From Micromonospora pisi (GTDB lineage Bacteria > Actinomycetota > Actinomycetes > Mycobacteriales > Micromonosporaceae): a stretch of 64,000 nt of DNA. Location: assembly GCF_003633685.1 (NCBI RefSeq), contig NZ_RBKT01000001.1, positions 5,394,001 through 5,458,000 of the forward strand, in the 5' to 3' direction. Position numbers and translations under genes: made by a program. The number at the start of each line of letters is the position of its first letter. Within the stretch, counting starts at the first letter, position 1. A model generated the notes under the pieces. The model saw only the letters and a program-made list of their open reading frames with translations. It searched no databases and had not been told where the DNA came from. Positions 9,576-16,899 of the stretch are shown piece after piece.

Positions 9576-9596
9576 TGCCGGCAGGGCCCGGTTCGG

Positions 9597-10238
9597 TCAC
9601 TGCTGGCGTACGTCCTTCGCGGTCTTCTCCGCCTGCCCGCGCAGGCCCTGCCCGGTCGACTGGGCCTGGTCGCGTAGCGCACCCGCGCCCTGGCCCGCCT
9701 TGGACTTGACCGACTCCGCGGCGTGTTGCGCCGGCTCCCGCAGGCTGTCCTGGGTCTGACGGGCCGCGCCCATCGCCTGTTGCTTGAGGTCACCGGCGTG
9801 TTCGGACGCCTTGTGCCGGAGTTGGCCCGCCATCTGACGTTCCGGCTGGCTGGTGGGCAGCAGCGAGGAGGCGAGGATACCGAGGCCGAACGCGACCAGA
9901 CCGGCGGCCAAGGGGTGGCCCTGCGTCTGTTGCTGGGCGCTCTGGCCCATTCCGTGCATCCGCTCGCTGGCGGCGGTGGAGAGCCCGGACAGTCGCTCCT
10001 GCCCGACGTCACGCGCGTGCATGGAGGCGTCCCGGGCGTGCAGGGACGCGTCCCGGACCTGTTCGGTGCTTCCCATGACGTTCTCCTTGACCTTCTGCCA
10101 GGTGCCGCGGGCCCGTTCGGTCTGGTGCTGGGCGACGCGGCGTGGGTTCACCCTGTCGCCGAGCGCGTCCACGTTGCGGCCCAGGTCGTCCTGGGTCTGC
10201 TCGATATTCGCTCGGATCCGGTCCTGGTCCGTACTCAC
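9597..10238 (-). CDS. DUF3618 domain protein with long amphipathic/helical tail
   Basis: A 213-residue protein. The N-terminal about 45 residues match DUF3618 (RIRANIEQTQDDLGRNVDALGDR). Then come a repetitive helical stretch (HARDASMHARD), one hydrophobic segment (AAGLVAFGLGILASSLL, about residues 120-136) and a Gln/Lys/Ala-rich amphipathic tail resembling late-embryogenesis-type or apolipoprotein-like sequences. The GTG start at 10238 overlaps the stop of the upstream holin-like gene (GTGA). An extension to 10442 is rejected because it is antisense-like and lacks a ribosome-binding site. Family function is unknown; the composition suggests a membrane-associated stress or envelope protein. 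Confidence 0.82.
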   Translation of the reverse strand: MSTDQDRIRANIEQTQDDLGRNVDALGDRVNPRRVAQHQTERARGTWQKVKENVMGSTEQVRDASLHARDASMHARDVGQERLSGLSTAASERMHGMGQSAQQQTQGHPLAAGLVAFGLGILASSLLPTSQPERQMAGQLRHKASEHAGDLKQQAMGAARQTQDSLREPAQHAAESVKSKAGQGAGALRDQAQSTGQGLRGQAEKTAKDVRQQ

Positions 10239-10684
10239 TGGTGTCCCCCCGATCGATGATCCCCCTGGCCGGTGACCGCACCAGGTGTCCGACGCAGTGT
10301 GCTGGTGGTCTGCGGCAGGGCTTGGAGGCCGCGCATCCGTTGTCGTGCAACGGTGATCAGCACCCCGGCGATCAGTGCCCAGACGACCGCGACGATCAAC
10401 GCCGACCAGCCCTGGTCGATGACGTTCGACAGCCCCCACCACAGTGCGTAGGAGAGGAACAGCAGAACCATGAACCCGCCGAGGGCGGCGGCACCGAACA
10501 TGCCCGCGACCTTCGCCGCGAGACGTATCTCGGCCCGCGCCTCAGCCTTGGCCAGCTCGATCTCCTGGCGGATCAGGGTCGACGTGTCCCGGGTGATCCC
10601 GCTGAGCAACGAGCCGATGGATGCTCTGCCCGGATCACGCTCCCGTTCCTGAGCGGCGCTCGGTCCGCTGGCCGCGCTGCTCAT
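10235..10684 (-). CDS. Phage-holin superfamily III / Holin-X-like membrane protein
   Basis: A 149-residue protein with an N-terminal amphipathic helix (SLLSGITRDTSTLIRQEIELAKAE, interrupted here only for description) and two tightly spaced transmembrane helices near residues 65-85 and 95-115. This is the pattern of the actinobacterial Holin-X family (PF07332-like). The ATG at 10684 overlaps the preceding stop (ATGA), and its own stop overlaps the DUF3618 start, so all three genes form one translationally coupled unit. Despite the family name, such chromosomal copies are not evidence of a prophage; no phage genes are nearby. Its role is probably membrane organisation or stress (inference). Confidence 0.82.
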   Translation of the reverse strand: MSSAASGPSAAQERERDPGRASIGSLLSGITRDTSTLIRQEIELAKAEARAEIRLAAKVAGMFGAAALGGFMVLLFLSYALWWGLSNVIDQGWSALIVAVVWALIAGVLITVARQRMRGLQALPQTTSTLRRTPGAVTGQGDHRSGGHQ

Positions 10685-11340
10685 CGCAGCCCGCCCGGTT
10701 GTGCCTGCACCGCCCTGCTCGCTTCGGCCCCTTGGGCCATCTCCCCCTCGTGGCCGTCGAACGGCACACCCTGTTGAGCGGGGTCGGGCGGCTGGTAAGC
10801 GGACATGTTGCCCGGTTGGCCGCCCTGGCGGTGGCCATCGCCGTGCGCGTGCGTGTCGCCGCCCTGCATGTTCCTCATGCTCTTGCCCAACCGGCCGGCG
10901 AGGAGCCCGGCGATCGCGGCGCCAGCGAGGAAGATGCCCGGATTGCGGCGTGCGTAGTCGCGTACCTCGCTGACCACCATCCCGGGTTCCCGCTGGTCCA
11001 GCCACTGCGCCGCCTGGTTGGCGCGACCGGCCGCGTGCCGGATCAGGTCGGTGGCGACTCCCTGCTGGTCGCTTCGCTCGGACATCGCCTGTAGCTCGTT
11101 ACCCAGAGCCCGAAGCCCTTCGGCCGCACGGTGCTGCTGGGCCCCGGCCTGCTCCTTGAGCTGAGCCGACGCCTGCCCCATCAACTCCCGTGCCTGCCGG
11201 CTGGCCTCGTTGGCCACGTCCCGGCCCTGAGCCGCGGCGCTCTGCGCCAACTGGCCCCCTGCCTGTGAAACCTGCTGGCCGGTCTGCGCGGCCCCCTGCT
11301 TGGCAGCCTGCGTCCTCGACCCTCCACTGCTCTGCGTCAT
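10681..11340 (-). CDS. Hypothetical Gln/Ala-rich helical protein with one membrane segment
   Basis: A 219-residue protein with no recognised catalytic domain. Residues 1-95 are Ala/Gln-rich and predicted helical, low-complexity and hydrophilin-like. Residues about 125-150 hold a hydrophobic segment (GIFLAGAAIAGLLAGRLG) preceded by REPGMVVSEVRDYARRNP, which resembles the membrane-anchor region of DUF883/ElaB-type ribosome- or membrane-associated proteins. The tail is His/Gly/Gln-rich. ATG 11340 is preceded by GGAGG at a good distance. It is the first gene of the coupled set 10681-9597, which also encodes a holin-like and a DUF3618 protein. Confidence 0.75.
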   Translation of the reverse strand: MTQSSGGSRTQAAKQGAAQTGQQVSQAGGQLAQSAAAQGRDVANEASRQARELMGQASAQLKEQAGAQQHRAAEGLRALGNELQAMSERSDQQGVATDLIRHAAGRANQAAQWLDQREPGMVVSEVRDYARRNPGIFLAGAAIAGLLAGRLGKSMRNMQGGDTHAHGDGHRQGGQPGNMSAYQPPDPAQQGVPFDGHEGEMAQGAEASRAVQAQPGGLR

Positions 11341-11422
11341 CCCCGGTCCTCCGTCAACGCTGCGATGTCTCCGGCCAACTGGTTGCGGCTACGGCTACCC
11401 GCTATGTCCGCAGTTACTCGGC

Positions 11423-12067
11423 CTAGAGCAGGCCAGCGTGACCGGCGAGTGCGGCGGCCTCGGCCCGGGTGCTCACGCGCAGCTTCCGCAACAGGGACGC
11501 CGTCAGCCGTTTGACCGTCCGCTCGGAGACGTGCAGGTTCTGAGCTATCTCAACGGTGCTGTTTCCCTTCGCAATAAGCTGCAACAGCAGGCGTTCCTCG
11601 TCATCCAGCACGGCAGAGGCGGGAAGCCGGGTACGTGCCGGCGTGAGTAGCGCGGTGAGCAGGTCGGCGGGGAGCACGGCCCAACCGTCGAGGACCGCGA
11701 GCAGCGGCGGTAGCAGTTCCTCGGGTTCACTGCTCTTGGGCAGGTATCCCGCCGCCCCGGCCCGGAGCGCCTCGACCGCGAGGTCCGTCTCGCCGAGCCC
11801 GGACATGGCGACGATCCGCAGACCGGGGCTGGCGCGGCGGATGGCGGCGATGGCACGTACCCCACCGGGAGGCGGCATGTGCAGGTCGACCAGTGCCAGG
11901 TCAGGTAGGCACCGCCGGACGAGTGCGGCGGCACCGGCCGCGTCACCGGTTGATCCGACCACGCTTGCCCGACCGCCACTGGTCGCGCCAAGGAGCAGTT
12001 CCAGGCCCCGTACGAACAGCGGGTGGTCGTCGACCAGCGCGATGCGAACGGTGGCCGGGTTGGGCAC
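11423..12067 (-). CDS. NarL/FixJ-type response regulator (REC + LuxR HTH)
   Basis: A 214-residue response regulator. The receiver domain (1-120) has the acidic pocket ALVDDHP, the phosphoacceptor Asp in LALVDLHMPPPGG, the Ser in VAMSG and the Lys in YLPKSSEP. The C-terminal LuxR-type HTH (150-212) includes GNSTVEIAQNLHVSERTVKRL. The GTG start at 12067 has no clear ribosome-binding site, so the mRNA may be leaderless. It is divergently oriented to a histidine-kinase-like gene only 30 bp away, so the two must share or overlap promoters. NarL-type regulators usually pair with HisKA_3 kinases, whereas the neighbour has an HELRSP-type H-box. Confidence 0.9.
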   Translation of the reverse strand: MPNPATVRIALVDDHPLFVRGLELLLGATSGGRASVVGSTGDAAGAAALVRRCLPDLALVDLHMPPPGGVRAIAAIRRASPGLRIVAMSGLGETDLAVEALRAGAAGYLPKSSEPEELLPPLLAVLDGWAVLPADLLTALLTPARTRLPASAVLDDEERLLLQLIAKGNSTVEIAQNLHVSERTVKRLTASLLRKLRVSTRAEAAALAGHAGLL

Positions 12068-12097
12068 GCCGGGCCGTTACCCGAACGTGAACGGTTT

Positions 12098-12958
12098 ATG
12101 CGTAACGAAGCAGGCTGGGCGGTGAACGGCGGCCTGAACGGGCTGGTCGGGCTCCTCGCCGTGGCCGCGCCGTGGGGGTGGCGGCGTAACCGACCGGACG
12201 TGGCGTCGATGCGGGTCGGAACCGCCGGGGCGCCGGCCGGCGCACAGGACGGGGTCGATCCGGTCCTGCTACGGGTGCTCTGTCACGAACTCCGCTCGCC
12301 GATCACCGCGCTCATGTCCCTGACCCGGGCTCTGGCCGAGCAGCCGGAGCGGCTCGGGGAGCCGGACCGGCAGGCGATGCTGCTGCTCGCTCGGGACCAG
12401 GCGTCGCATCTTGACGGGGTCTGGCGGCAGGCGGCGCGGCTCGTGCAGGACCTGACGACAACCCCCGCCGACGTCCGGGTACGCCTGCGTCGGATCCTCC
12501 CCGCCGTACTGGCGACCGCGCCCCCGGAACGGGTATGGGTGAGGGTCAGCCCGGCGGCGGGAGATCGGCTGGTGGCCGGTCAACGCGTACGCCAGATCCT
12601 GATCAACCTGGTGGACAACGCGCTGCGACACGGGCCGCCCGATGGACGGGTTTGGATCTCCGCCTCGCTGCGCTCGAACGACCTGGTGCTCGTGGTCGCC
12701 GACCAGGGCAGGTCCTGCACCGCGTTGCGGGCGGCTCTGCGCCGCTCGACGGCACCCCCGGGCATGTCCGGCCTCGGACTCTGGATCGTCCGCCAGTTCG
12801 TCGCCGTGGAAGGCGGCACCGTGGTCGCGTACCGGTTGCGATCACGTGGGGTCGCCGTCGAGGTGAGACTTCCCGGTCGGCCGGTTGTCGGCCGACGTAC
12901 CGGGGTTGGCCCCGGTGGGCCGAGGGATGGCACCGACAGGCCCGCAGAGTGGGAATGA
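12098..12958 (+). CDS. Histidine kinase-like ATPase without an obvious sensor domain
   Basis: A 286-residue protein from ATG 12098 (GTG 12122 is an alternative). It has an H-box CHELRSPITAL (about residue 65), an N-box NLVDNALRH, and a G2-like GLGLWIVRQF, so HisKA and HATPase_c domains are present. The G1 region reads VVADQGRSCTAL, lacking the usual DxGxG, so ATP binding may be weakened. N-terminal to the H-box there is only a short hydrophobic stretch (GLVGLLAVAAPWGW) and no PAS, GAF or extracellular sensor. It is divergent to, and 30 bp from, the response regulator, its most likely partner. Signal unknown. Confidence 0.8.
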   Translation: MRNEAGWAVNGGLNGLVGLLAVAAPWGWRRNRPDVASMRVGTAGAPAGAQDGVDPVLLRVLCHELRSPITALMSLTRALAEQPERLGEPDRQAMLLLARDQASHLDGVWRQAARLVQDLTTTPADVRVRLRRILPAVLATAPPERVWVRVSPAAGDRLVAGQRVRQILINLVDNALRHGPPDGRVWISASLRSNDLVLVVADQGRSCTALRAALRRSTAPPGMSGLGLWIVRQFVAVEGGTVVAYRLRSRGVAVEVRLPGRPVVGRRTGVGPGGPRDGTDRPAEWE

Positions 12959-12994
12959 ACGCGGTGTTCGCCGTCCGTGACCAAGGAGGCCACC

Positions 12995-13858
12995 GTGTTC
13001 AGCCATGTCAAAGACCTACAGTTCGAGGCGAAGCCAGACGGGCCTGACGCCGCCTTCGCGCGCCGGCTACAGGAGGTGCTGGGCGGCAAGTGGGGCGAGA
13101 TGACCGTCGCCAACCAGTACCTGTTCCAGGGCTGGAGCTGCCGGTTGCCGGGCAAGTACAAGGACCTGTTCCTCGACGTGGGCACCGAGGAGATGGGCCA
13201 CGTCGAGATGATCTGCACGATGATCGCCCGGCTGCTCGACAGCGCTCCCCTGTCCGTACAGGAGGCGGCGGCCGAGGACAACCCGATGCTGACCGCCATC
13301 TACGCCGGGTCGAACCCGGCGCACTTCATCCACTCCGGCGGCGGACCGTTGCCGGTGGACAGCAACGGGGTGCCCTGGAACGGCTCCTTCATCACGGCCA
13401 GCGGCAACCTGCTCGCCGACTTCCACCTCAACGTGACCGCCGAGGCACAGGGCCGGCTGCAGGTCGCCCGCCTGTTCAACATGACCGACGACCCCGGCGT
13501 GAAGAAGATGCTGCGGTTCCTGCTGGCCCGCGACACGATGCACCAGAACATGTGGCTGGCCGCGATCGAGCAACTCAAGCAGGACGGTCTCGAGGAGATG
13601 CCGGTTCCCGAGGCGTTTCCCGACGCGGAGCAGGAGAACCAGTTCGCCTACCAGTACATCAACTTCTCGGCCGGCGAGGACGCGGCGGAGGGTCGGTGGG
13701 CGTCCGGCCCGAGCCCGGACGGCAAGGGCGAGTTCAGCTACCAGGCGGCCCCGACCGCGCACGCCGGCGAGCCGGTGCTGCCGCCCGGGGACCCGCGTCT
13801 GCACGGCACGCCGCCGGCGACCGGTCATCTCGTCACCGCGGGCACAAGCCGTCGCTGA
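12995..13858 (+). CDS. Manganese catalase
   Basis: A 287-residue non-heme catalase of the KatN/Mn-catalase family, which disproportionates hydrogen peroxide with a di-manganese centre in a four-helix bundle. The family N-terminus FSHVKDLQFEAKPDGPD is intact. Glu/His ligands appear in GTEEMGHVEM and in the later RDTMHQNMW segment with the preceding NVTAEAQGR. I choose GTG 12995 rather than the upstream in-frame GTG 12977 because AAGGAGG (12983-12989) lies 5 bp before it and homologues begin with the same MFxHVKDLQ sequence. It is followed by a strong hairpin and then a putative manganese transporter gene, consistent with a manganese-dependent peroxide defence unit. Confidence 0.95.
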   Translation: MFSHVKDLQFEAKPDGPDAAFARRLQEVLGGKWGEMTVANQYLFQGWSCRLPGKYKDLFLDVGTEEMGHVEMICTMIARLLDSAPLSVQEAAAEDNPMLTAIYAGSNPAHFIHSGGGPLPVDSNGVPWNGSFITASGNLLADFHLNVTAEAQGRLQVARLFNMTDDPGVKKMLRFLLARDTMHQNMWLAAIEQLKQDGLEEMPVPEAFPDAEQENQFAYQYINFSAGEDAAEGRWASGPSPDGKGEFSYQAAPTAHAGEPVLPPGDPRLHGTPPATGHLVTAGTSRR

Positions 13859-13866
13859 CCTGTTTC

Positions 13867-13906
13867 GTCGCGCCGGTCGTCCCACCCAGGGGCGACCCGG
13901 CGCGAC
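13867..13906 (+). terminator. Strong hairpin after the Mn catalase gene
   Basis: GTCGCGCCGG (13867-13876) pairs with CCGGCGCGAC (13897-13906). The inner TCGTCCC/GGGGCGA extends the stem to about 17 pairs, with one G-U pair and one bulged C. No T-run follows, as is usual in high-GC actinobacteria. It sits only 22 bp before the next start, so it could be an attenuator or a processing site as well as a terminator. Confidence 0.65.
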
Positions 13907-13927
13907 CGGGGACCGGAAGGGTCGATC

Positions 13928-15073
13928 ATGATTGAGTTGTTGGCCCGTCCCTTGGCGGACGCGTTCATGCAGGTCGGTGTCTATGTCGCGGTGCTGGTCG
14001 CGCTCTTCGGCTGGCTGCGCTGGCGGTACGGCGACCGGGTCACCGACGGACTCACCCGTCGCCCCCGGCTGGGTCCGCTGGTCGGTGCGCTACTCGGGGT
14101 GAGCCCTGGCTGTGGCGGCGCGATCATCCTCATGCCGCTCTACGCCCGAGGCAAGGTCTCCTTCGGTACGGTCGTGGCCGCCCTCGCCTCGACCATGGGC
14201 GACTCCTCCTGGGTGGTGATCGCCGCCGACCCGGGCTTCGCTCTCAAGATCCATGCGTTGCTCTTCGCGGTGGGACTCGCCACGGGGTACGCCGTGGACC
14301 TGCTCGGCATCGACCCGGCCCGGGCACTGCACCGATCGGAGGTCCGCCCCGATCGGCGGCCCGAGTCGGTTGACGCCCTGGCCGACGGGTCGGCGGGTCC
14401 GGCCGCGTCGGGACAGTCCACCGCGCTCGCGCTCCTCACCCGGGCCGACCCGGTCGTGGAGCGGCAACGCCGAATGTCGACCGCGTTCTGGGGTCTGACC
14501 ACTCCCGCGTTCCTGGTCTCCGTACCGGTGGTCTTCCACGTCGTCGACCCGGCCCTGCTCAGCGCCCCGCTCGGCGGTGTCGACCCCTACCTCGTACTCG
14601 GCTGCGCCGGCACCTTCGTCGCGGTGCTGATCTTCGCCGCCGGACGCGGCCGGTTCGCCGACGACACCCTCGAGACCTCGCAACCCCGGACCGTACGGGA
14701 CGCGTTCCGGCACAGCGCGCACGAAGCCTCGTTCATCACCTTCTGGGTTGCCGTGGCCTACGTGGGCTGGCAGGTCCTGAGCACGACCACCGGGTTCGAC
14801 GGTTCGCAACTGGCGCTCGCCGGTGCGGTCGGAGTTCTCGTCGGCGCGTTGATCGGCCTCATCCCGGGCTGCGCGGTGCAGATCGTCTTCACCGGCATCT
14901 ACGTCAGCGGTGGCCTACCCGTGACGACACTGGTCGCCAACGCGATCAGCCAGGACGGCGACGCGCTCATCCCACTCGCCGCGCTACGCCGTCGCGCGGC
15001 CGGGCTGGCAACCCTGATCACCACGGTTCCGGCGATTCTCGTCGGCCTGACACTGCTGCTGTTCGTCGGTTGA
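13928..15073 (+). CDS. Putative manganese/heavy-metal transporter (10TM, ArsP_2-like)
   Basis: A 381-residue polytopic membrane protein with about ten hydrophobic segments in two halves. Each half carries a related metal-transport-like motif: SPGCGGAIILMP (about residue 58) and PGCAVQIVFTG (about 317). The first is followed by STMGDSSWV and the second by NAISQDGDALIPL. This duplicated PGC-then-GD layout is what I associate with the putative manganese or heavy-metal exporter family (PF11449). The middle (130-185) is a hydrophilic linker. ATG 13928 has GGAAGGG upstream. Its position directly after Mn catalase suggests manganese as the substrate (inference). Direction of transport is not shown by sequence. 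Confidence 0.78.
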   Translation: MIELLARPLADAFMQVGVYVAVLVALFGWLRWRYGDRVTDGLTRRPRLGPLVGALLGVSPGCGGAIILMPLYARGKVSFGTVVAALASTMGDSSWVVIAADPGFALKIHALLFAVGLATGYAVDLLGIDPARALHRSEVRPDRRPESVDALADGSAGPAASGQSTALALLTRADPVVERQRRMSTAFWGLTTPAFLVSVPVVFHVVDPALLSAPLGGVDPYLVLGCAGTFVAVLIFAAGRGRFADDTLETSQPRTVRDAFRHSAHEASFITFWVAVAYVGWQVLSTTTGFDGSQLALAGAVGVLVGALIGLIPGCAVQIVFTGIYVSGGLPVTTLVANAISQDGDALIPLAALRRRAAGLATLITTVPAILVGLTLLLFVG

Positions 15074-15106
15074 GCACCGCCAGCCCGTCGATCGAGGAGG
15101 TGAGTC

Positions 15107-15418
15107 ATGCGTACGACGAACGGATGGTCCGGAACCTCGGGCAACGATCCGGCCCGTCCCCCGGAGGCCACGGAGTTCGAAACGCTGGGCAGGGTCCGAC
15201 TCAAACTCTGGTTCTTCGCTGCCGCCTCGGTCGTCGCCGTACTGGTCGGACTGCCGGGCTGGACCCAGTGCGCGCTGGTGGCGACGACCCTGCTGATCCC
15301 GATCGCGGTCGCCGTACACAGCGGGTGGAGTCAGGCGCTGCTGGTCGTCCTGCCTCGGCCGGGAGGAGAACCGACCCGCCGCTCCCGACGGGAGCCACAC
15401 AAGGCTCATGCGCGGTGA
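15107..15418 (+). CDS. Small two-helix membrane protein, hypothetical
   Basis: A 103-residue protein with an excellent ribosome-binding site (GAGGAGGTGA) 6-7 bp before ATG 15107. It has two hydrophobic helices (about residues 33-50, LWFFAAASVVAVLVGLPG, and 55-72, ALVATTLLIPIAVAV) between a hydrophilic N-terminus and an Arg-rich C-terminus. No family recognised. It starts 33 bp after the transporter stop, on the same strand, so it is probably the last gene of the Mn catalase/transporter group and may be an accessory subunit. Confidence 0.7.
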   Translation: MRTTNGWSGTSGNDPARPPEATEFETLGRVRLKLWFFAAASVVAVLVGLPGWTQCALVATTLLIPIAVAVHSGWSQALLVVLPRPGGEPTRRSRREPHKAHAR

Positions 15419-15566
15419 GCCGGGGCAGAGCCACCGCACTACCGGGTCGGCGTGATCCTGGTGGGTCGAGATGGTGGCGGGAGTCGGCAACCTTTCTCAG
15501 TGACGGGGCCGACAGGTGCGGCCCTTCCTGCCGTTGCGGTACGCCGTCGCGGCGTCCACCCGACGG

Positions 15567-15572
15567 TAGAGT
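15567..15572 (+). promoter_or_regulatory. Candidate -10 element of a leaderless DinB transcript
   Basis: TAGAGT ends 8 bp before GTG 15581, and no ribosome-binding site is present. This geometry is typical of leaderless actinobacterial mRNAs. No convincing -35 is seen. Confidence 0.4.
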
Positions 15573-15580
15573 CGCCGCTC

Positions 15581-16120
15581 GTGGCCGCACTGGACGAGCA
15601 TGGTCGACCCGAACCTCCGCTGACCGGCGACGAAACCGCCACCCTCCTGGGTTTCCTGGAGTTCCAACGCGCGACCCTGGCCTGGAAGTGCGCGGGGCTG
15701 GACGCGGCCGGGCTCTCGGTGCGGGTCGCCGCCTCGTCGATGACCCTGGGCGGGATGCTCAAGCACCTGGCCTTTGTCGAGGATCACTGGTGCTCCCGCG
15801 CGCTGCACGGGCGCGAACGGCAGCCGCCATGGGACACAGTGGACTGGGAGGCCGATCCGGACTGGGATTGGCGTTCGGCCGACGGGGACAGTCCGGAGCA
15901 GCTCCACGCGCTCTGGGGGGATGCGGTGGCCCGCTCCCGTTCCCTGGTCGCGGAAGCGCTTGCCGCCGGTGGCCTGGACCAGGTGGCCCGGCGTACCTGG
16001 TCGGATGGTCGGGCACCGAACCTGCGTTGGATCCTGTGCCACCTGATCGAGGAGTACGCGCGGCACAACGGCCATGCCGACCTGCTGCGGGAGTCGGTGG
16101 ACGGGAGCATCGGGGAGTAG
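15581..16120 (+). CDS. DinB family protein (DUF664-type)
   Basis: A 179-residue four-helix DinB/DUF664-like protein. The metal-binding His are placed as expected: KHLAFVEDHWCS (His about residue 58 onward) and a late HLIEEYARHNGHADLLRE. The latter is the family's second and third His positions. Such proteins include thiol-dependent transferases of the mycothiol- or bacillithiol-dependent type, which detoxify electrophiles. The start at GTG 15581 fits the conserved length; the frame continues to 15452 but that part is not DinB-like. A TAGAGT box 8 bp upstream suggests a leaderless mRNA. Substrate unknown. Confidence 0.85.
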   Translation: MAALDEHGRPEPPLTGDETATLLGFLEFQRATLAWKCAGLDAAGLSVRVAASSMTLGGMLKHLAFVEDHWCSRALHGRERQPPWDTVDWEADPDWDWRSADGDSPEQLHALWGDAVARSRSLVAEALAAGGLDQVARRTWSDGRAPNLRWILCHLIEEYARHNGHADLLRESVDGSIGE

Positions 16121-16152
16121 CGGTCGGACGGCCCATCCGTTCGGGGATGACA

Positions 16153-16173
16153 CTAGGTTCCTAGGAAGCCTAG
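16153..16173. promoter_or_regulatory. Near-perfect 21-bp palindrome (orphan operator candidate)
   Basis: CTAGG-TTCCTAGGAA-G-CCTAG: the central TTCCTAGGAA (16158-16167) is a perfect palindrome flanked by CTAGG and CCTAG, with one extra G. It lies between the DinB stop and the secreted-protein gene starting at 16371. It looks like a dimeric repressor site, for example of the GntR type, but no matching regulator gene is adjacent. Confidence 0.5.
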
Positions 16174-16370
16174 CGGGAGTCCGTACACCGGACAGCCGAC
16201 CTCCCGGTCCGCCCCTGTTCGGCCCGGTGCGGCGACGCGGTACGCGATTGTTCGGCGTTGTGCGGGATTGATTGATCGGCACCGCCACCAGCGGCGATCA
16301 ACTTCGCGGTTCCGTAGGAATGGACGGCGGGACGGCACTCAACCAACCCCGTCCCGGAGGAGTGGAAGTC

Positions 16371-16820
16371 ATGATGCTGCGCAAGGCGTTTGGAGCGCTG
16401 CTGGCGTTGCTGACCTTCGGCACGGTGCTGGTCGTCACGGCCGCCCCGTCGCAGGCGGCTGTCGCCTGCTCGGGAACGGTCACCTACAGCTACGCGTACC
16501 CGCCGAGCAACCCGGTCGCCGAGCTGGTCATCTACTACAACAGCACCAACGGCGGCACGAACAGCGCCTGCATGTACCACCGTGGCGCGGCGTACGGCTC
16601 CTCGGCGCGGACCTCCGTGCAGATCGCCCGGTGCGCGGAGACCTCCGGCACCGGCTCGTGCACCGCCACCGCGGTCTCGACCATCGACAACGCCGACTAC
16701 CTGTACTACGCCGGACCGCGTGGGGTGACCGGCACGGCGAACAACTGCGTCGACGCGTACGGCGAGATGGACTGGGCCGGCACCACCTACTGGATCCACT
16801 CCGGCCGCCAGGGCTGTTGA
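16371..16820 (+). CDS. Small secreted Cys-rich protein, hypothetical
   Basis: A 149-residue protein with a clear Sec signal peptide: basic MMLRK, a hydrophobic core, and AAPSQAA before a likely cleavage near residue 31. The mature part has six cysteines (in VACSG, SACMY, ARCAE, GSCTA, NNCVD and the C-terminal QGC), consistent with three disulfides in an exported domain. It is rich in Thr, Ser, Tyr and Gly. ATG 16371 follows GGAGGAG at 7-8 bp, which decides the start over an upstream in-frame ATG. No family recognised; perhaps a secreted binding or inhibitor protein. Confidence 0.78.
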   Translation: MMLRKAFGALLALLTFGTVLVVTAAPSQAAVACSGTVTYSYAYPPSNPVAELVIYYNSTNGGTNSACMYHRGAAYGSSARTSVQIARCAETSGTGSCTATAVSTIDNADYLYYAGPRGVTGTANNCVDAYGEMDWAGTTYWIHSGRQGC

Positions 16821-16841
16821 GTCCGGTGACGCCTGACCGGC

Positions 16842-16869
16842 GGCCCGGTGGGATCCGTCCCGCCGGGCC
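16842..16869. terminator. Bidirectional terminator hairpin
   Basis: GGCCCGGTGGGA pairs with TCCCGCCGGGCC over 12 bp (one G-U in one orientation) with a TCCG loop. It lies between the convergent stops of the secreted protein (16820) and the membrane XRE gene (16900). Confidence 0.7.
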
Positions 16870-16899
16870 ACCGGTGGTGGCTGTCCCCGTACCCCGGTC

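Noticed and set aside
10235-10684. Holin-like gene as a sign of prophage
   Set aside because: No integrase, capsid, tail or lysin gene is near; the Holin-X family is commonly chromosomal in actinobacteria.
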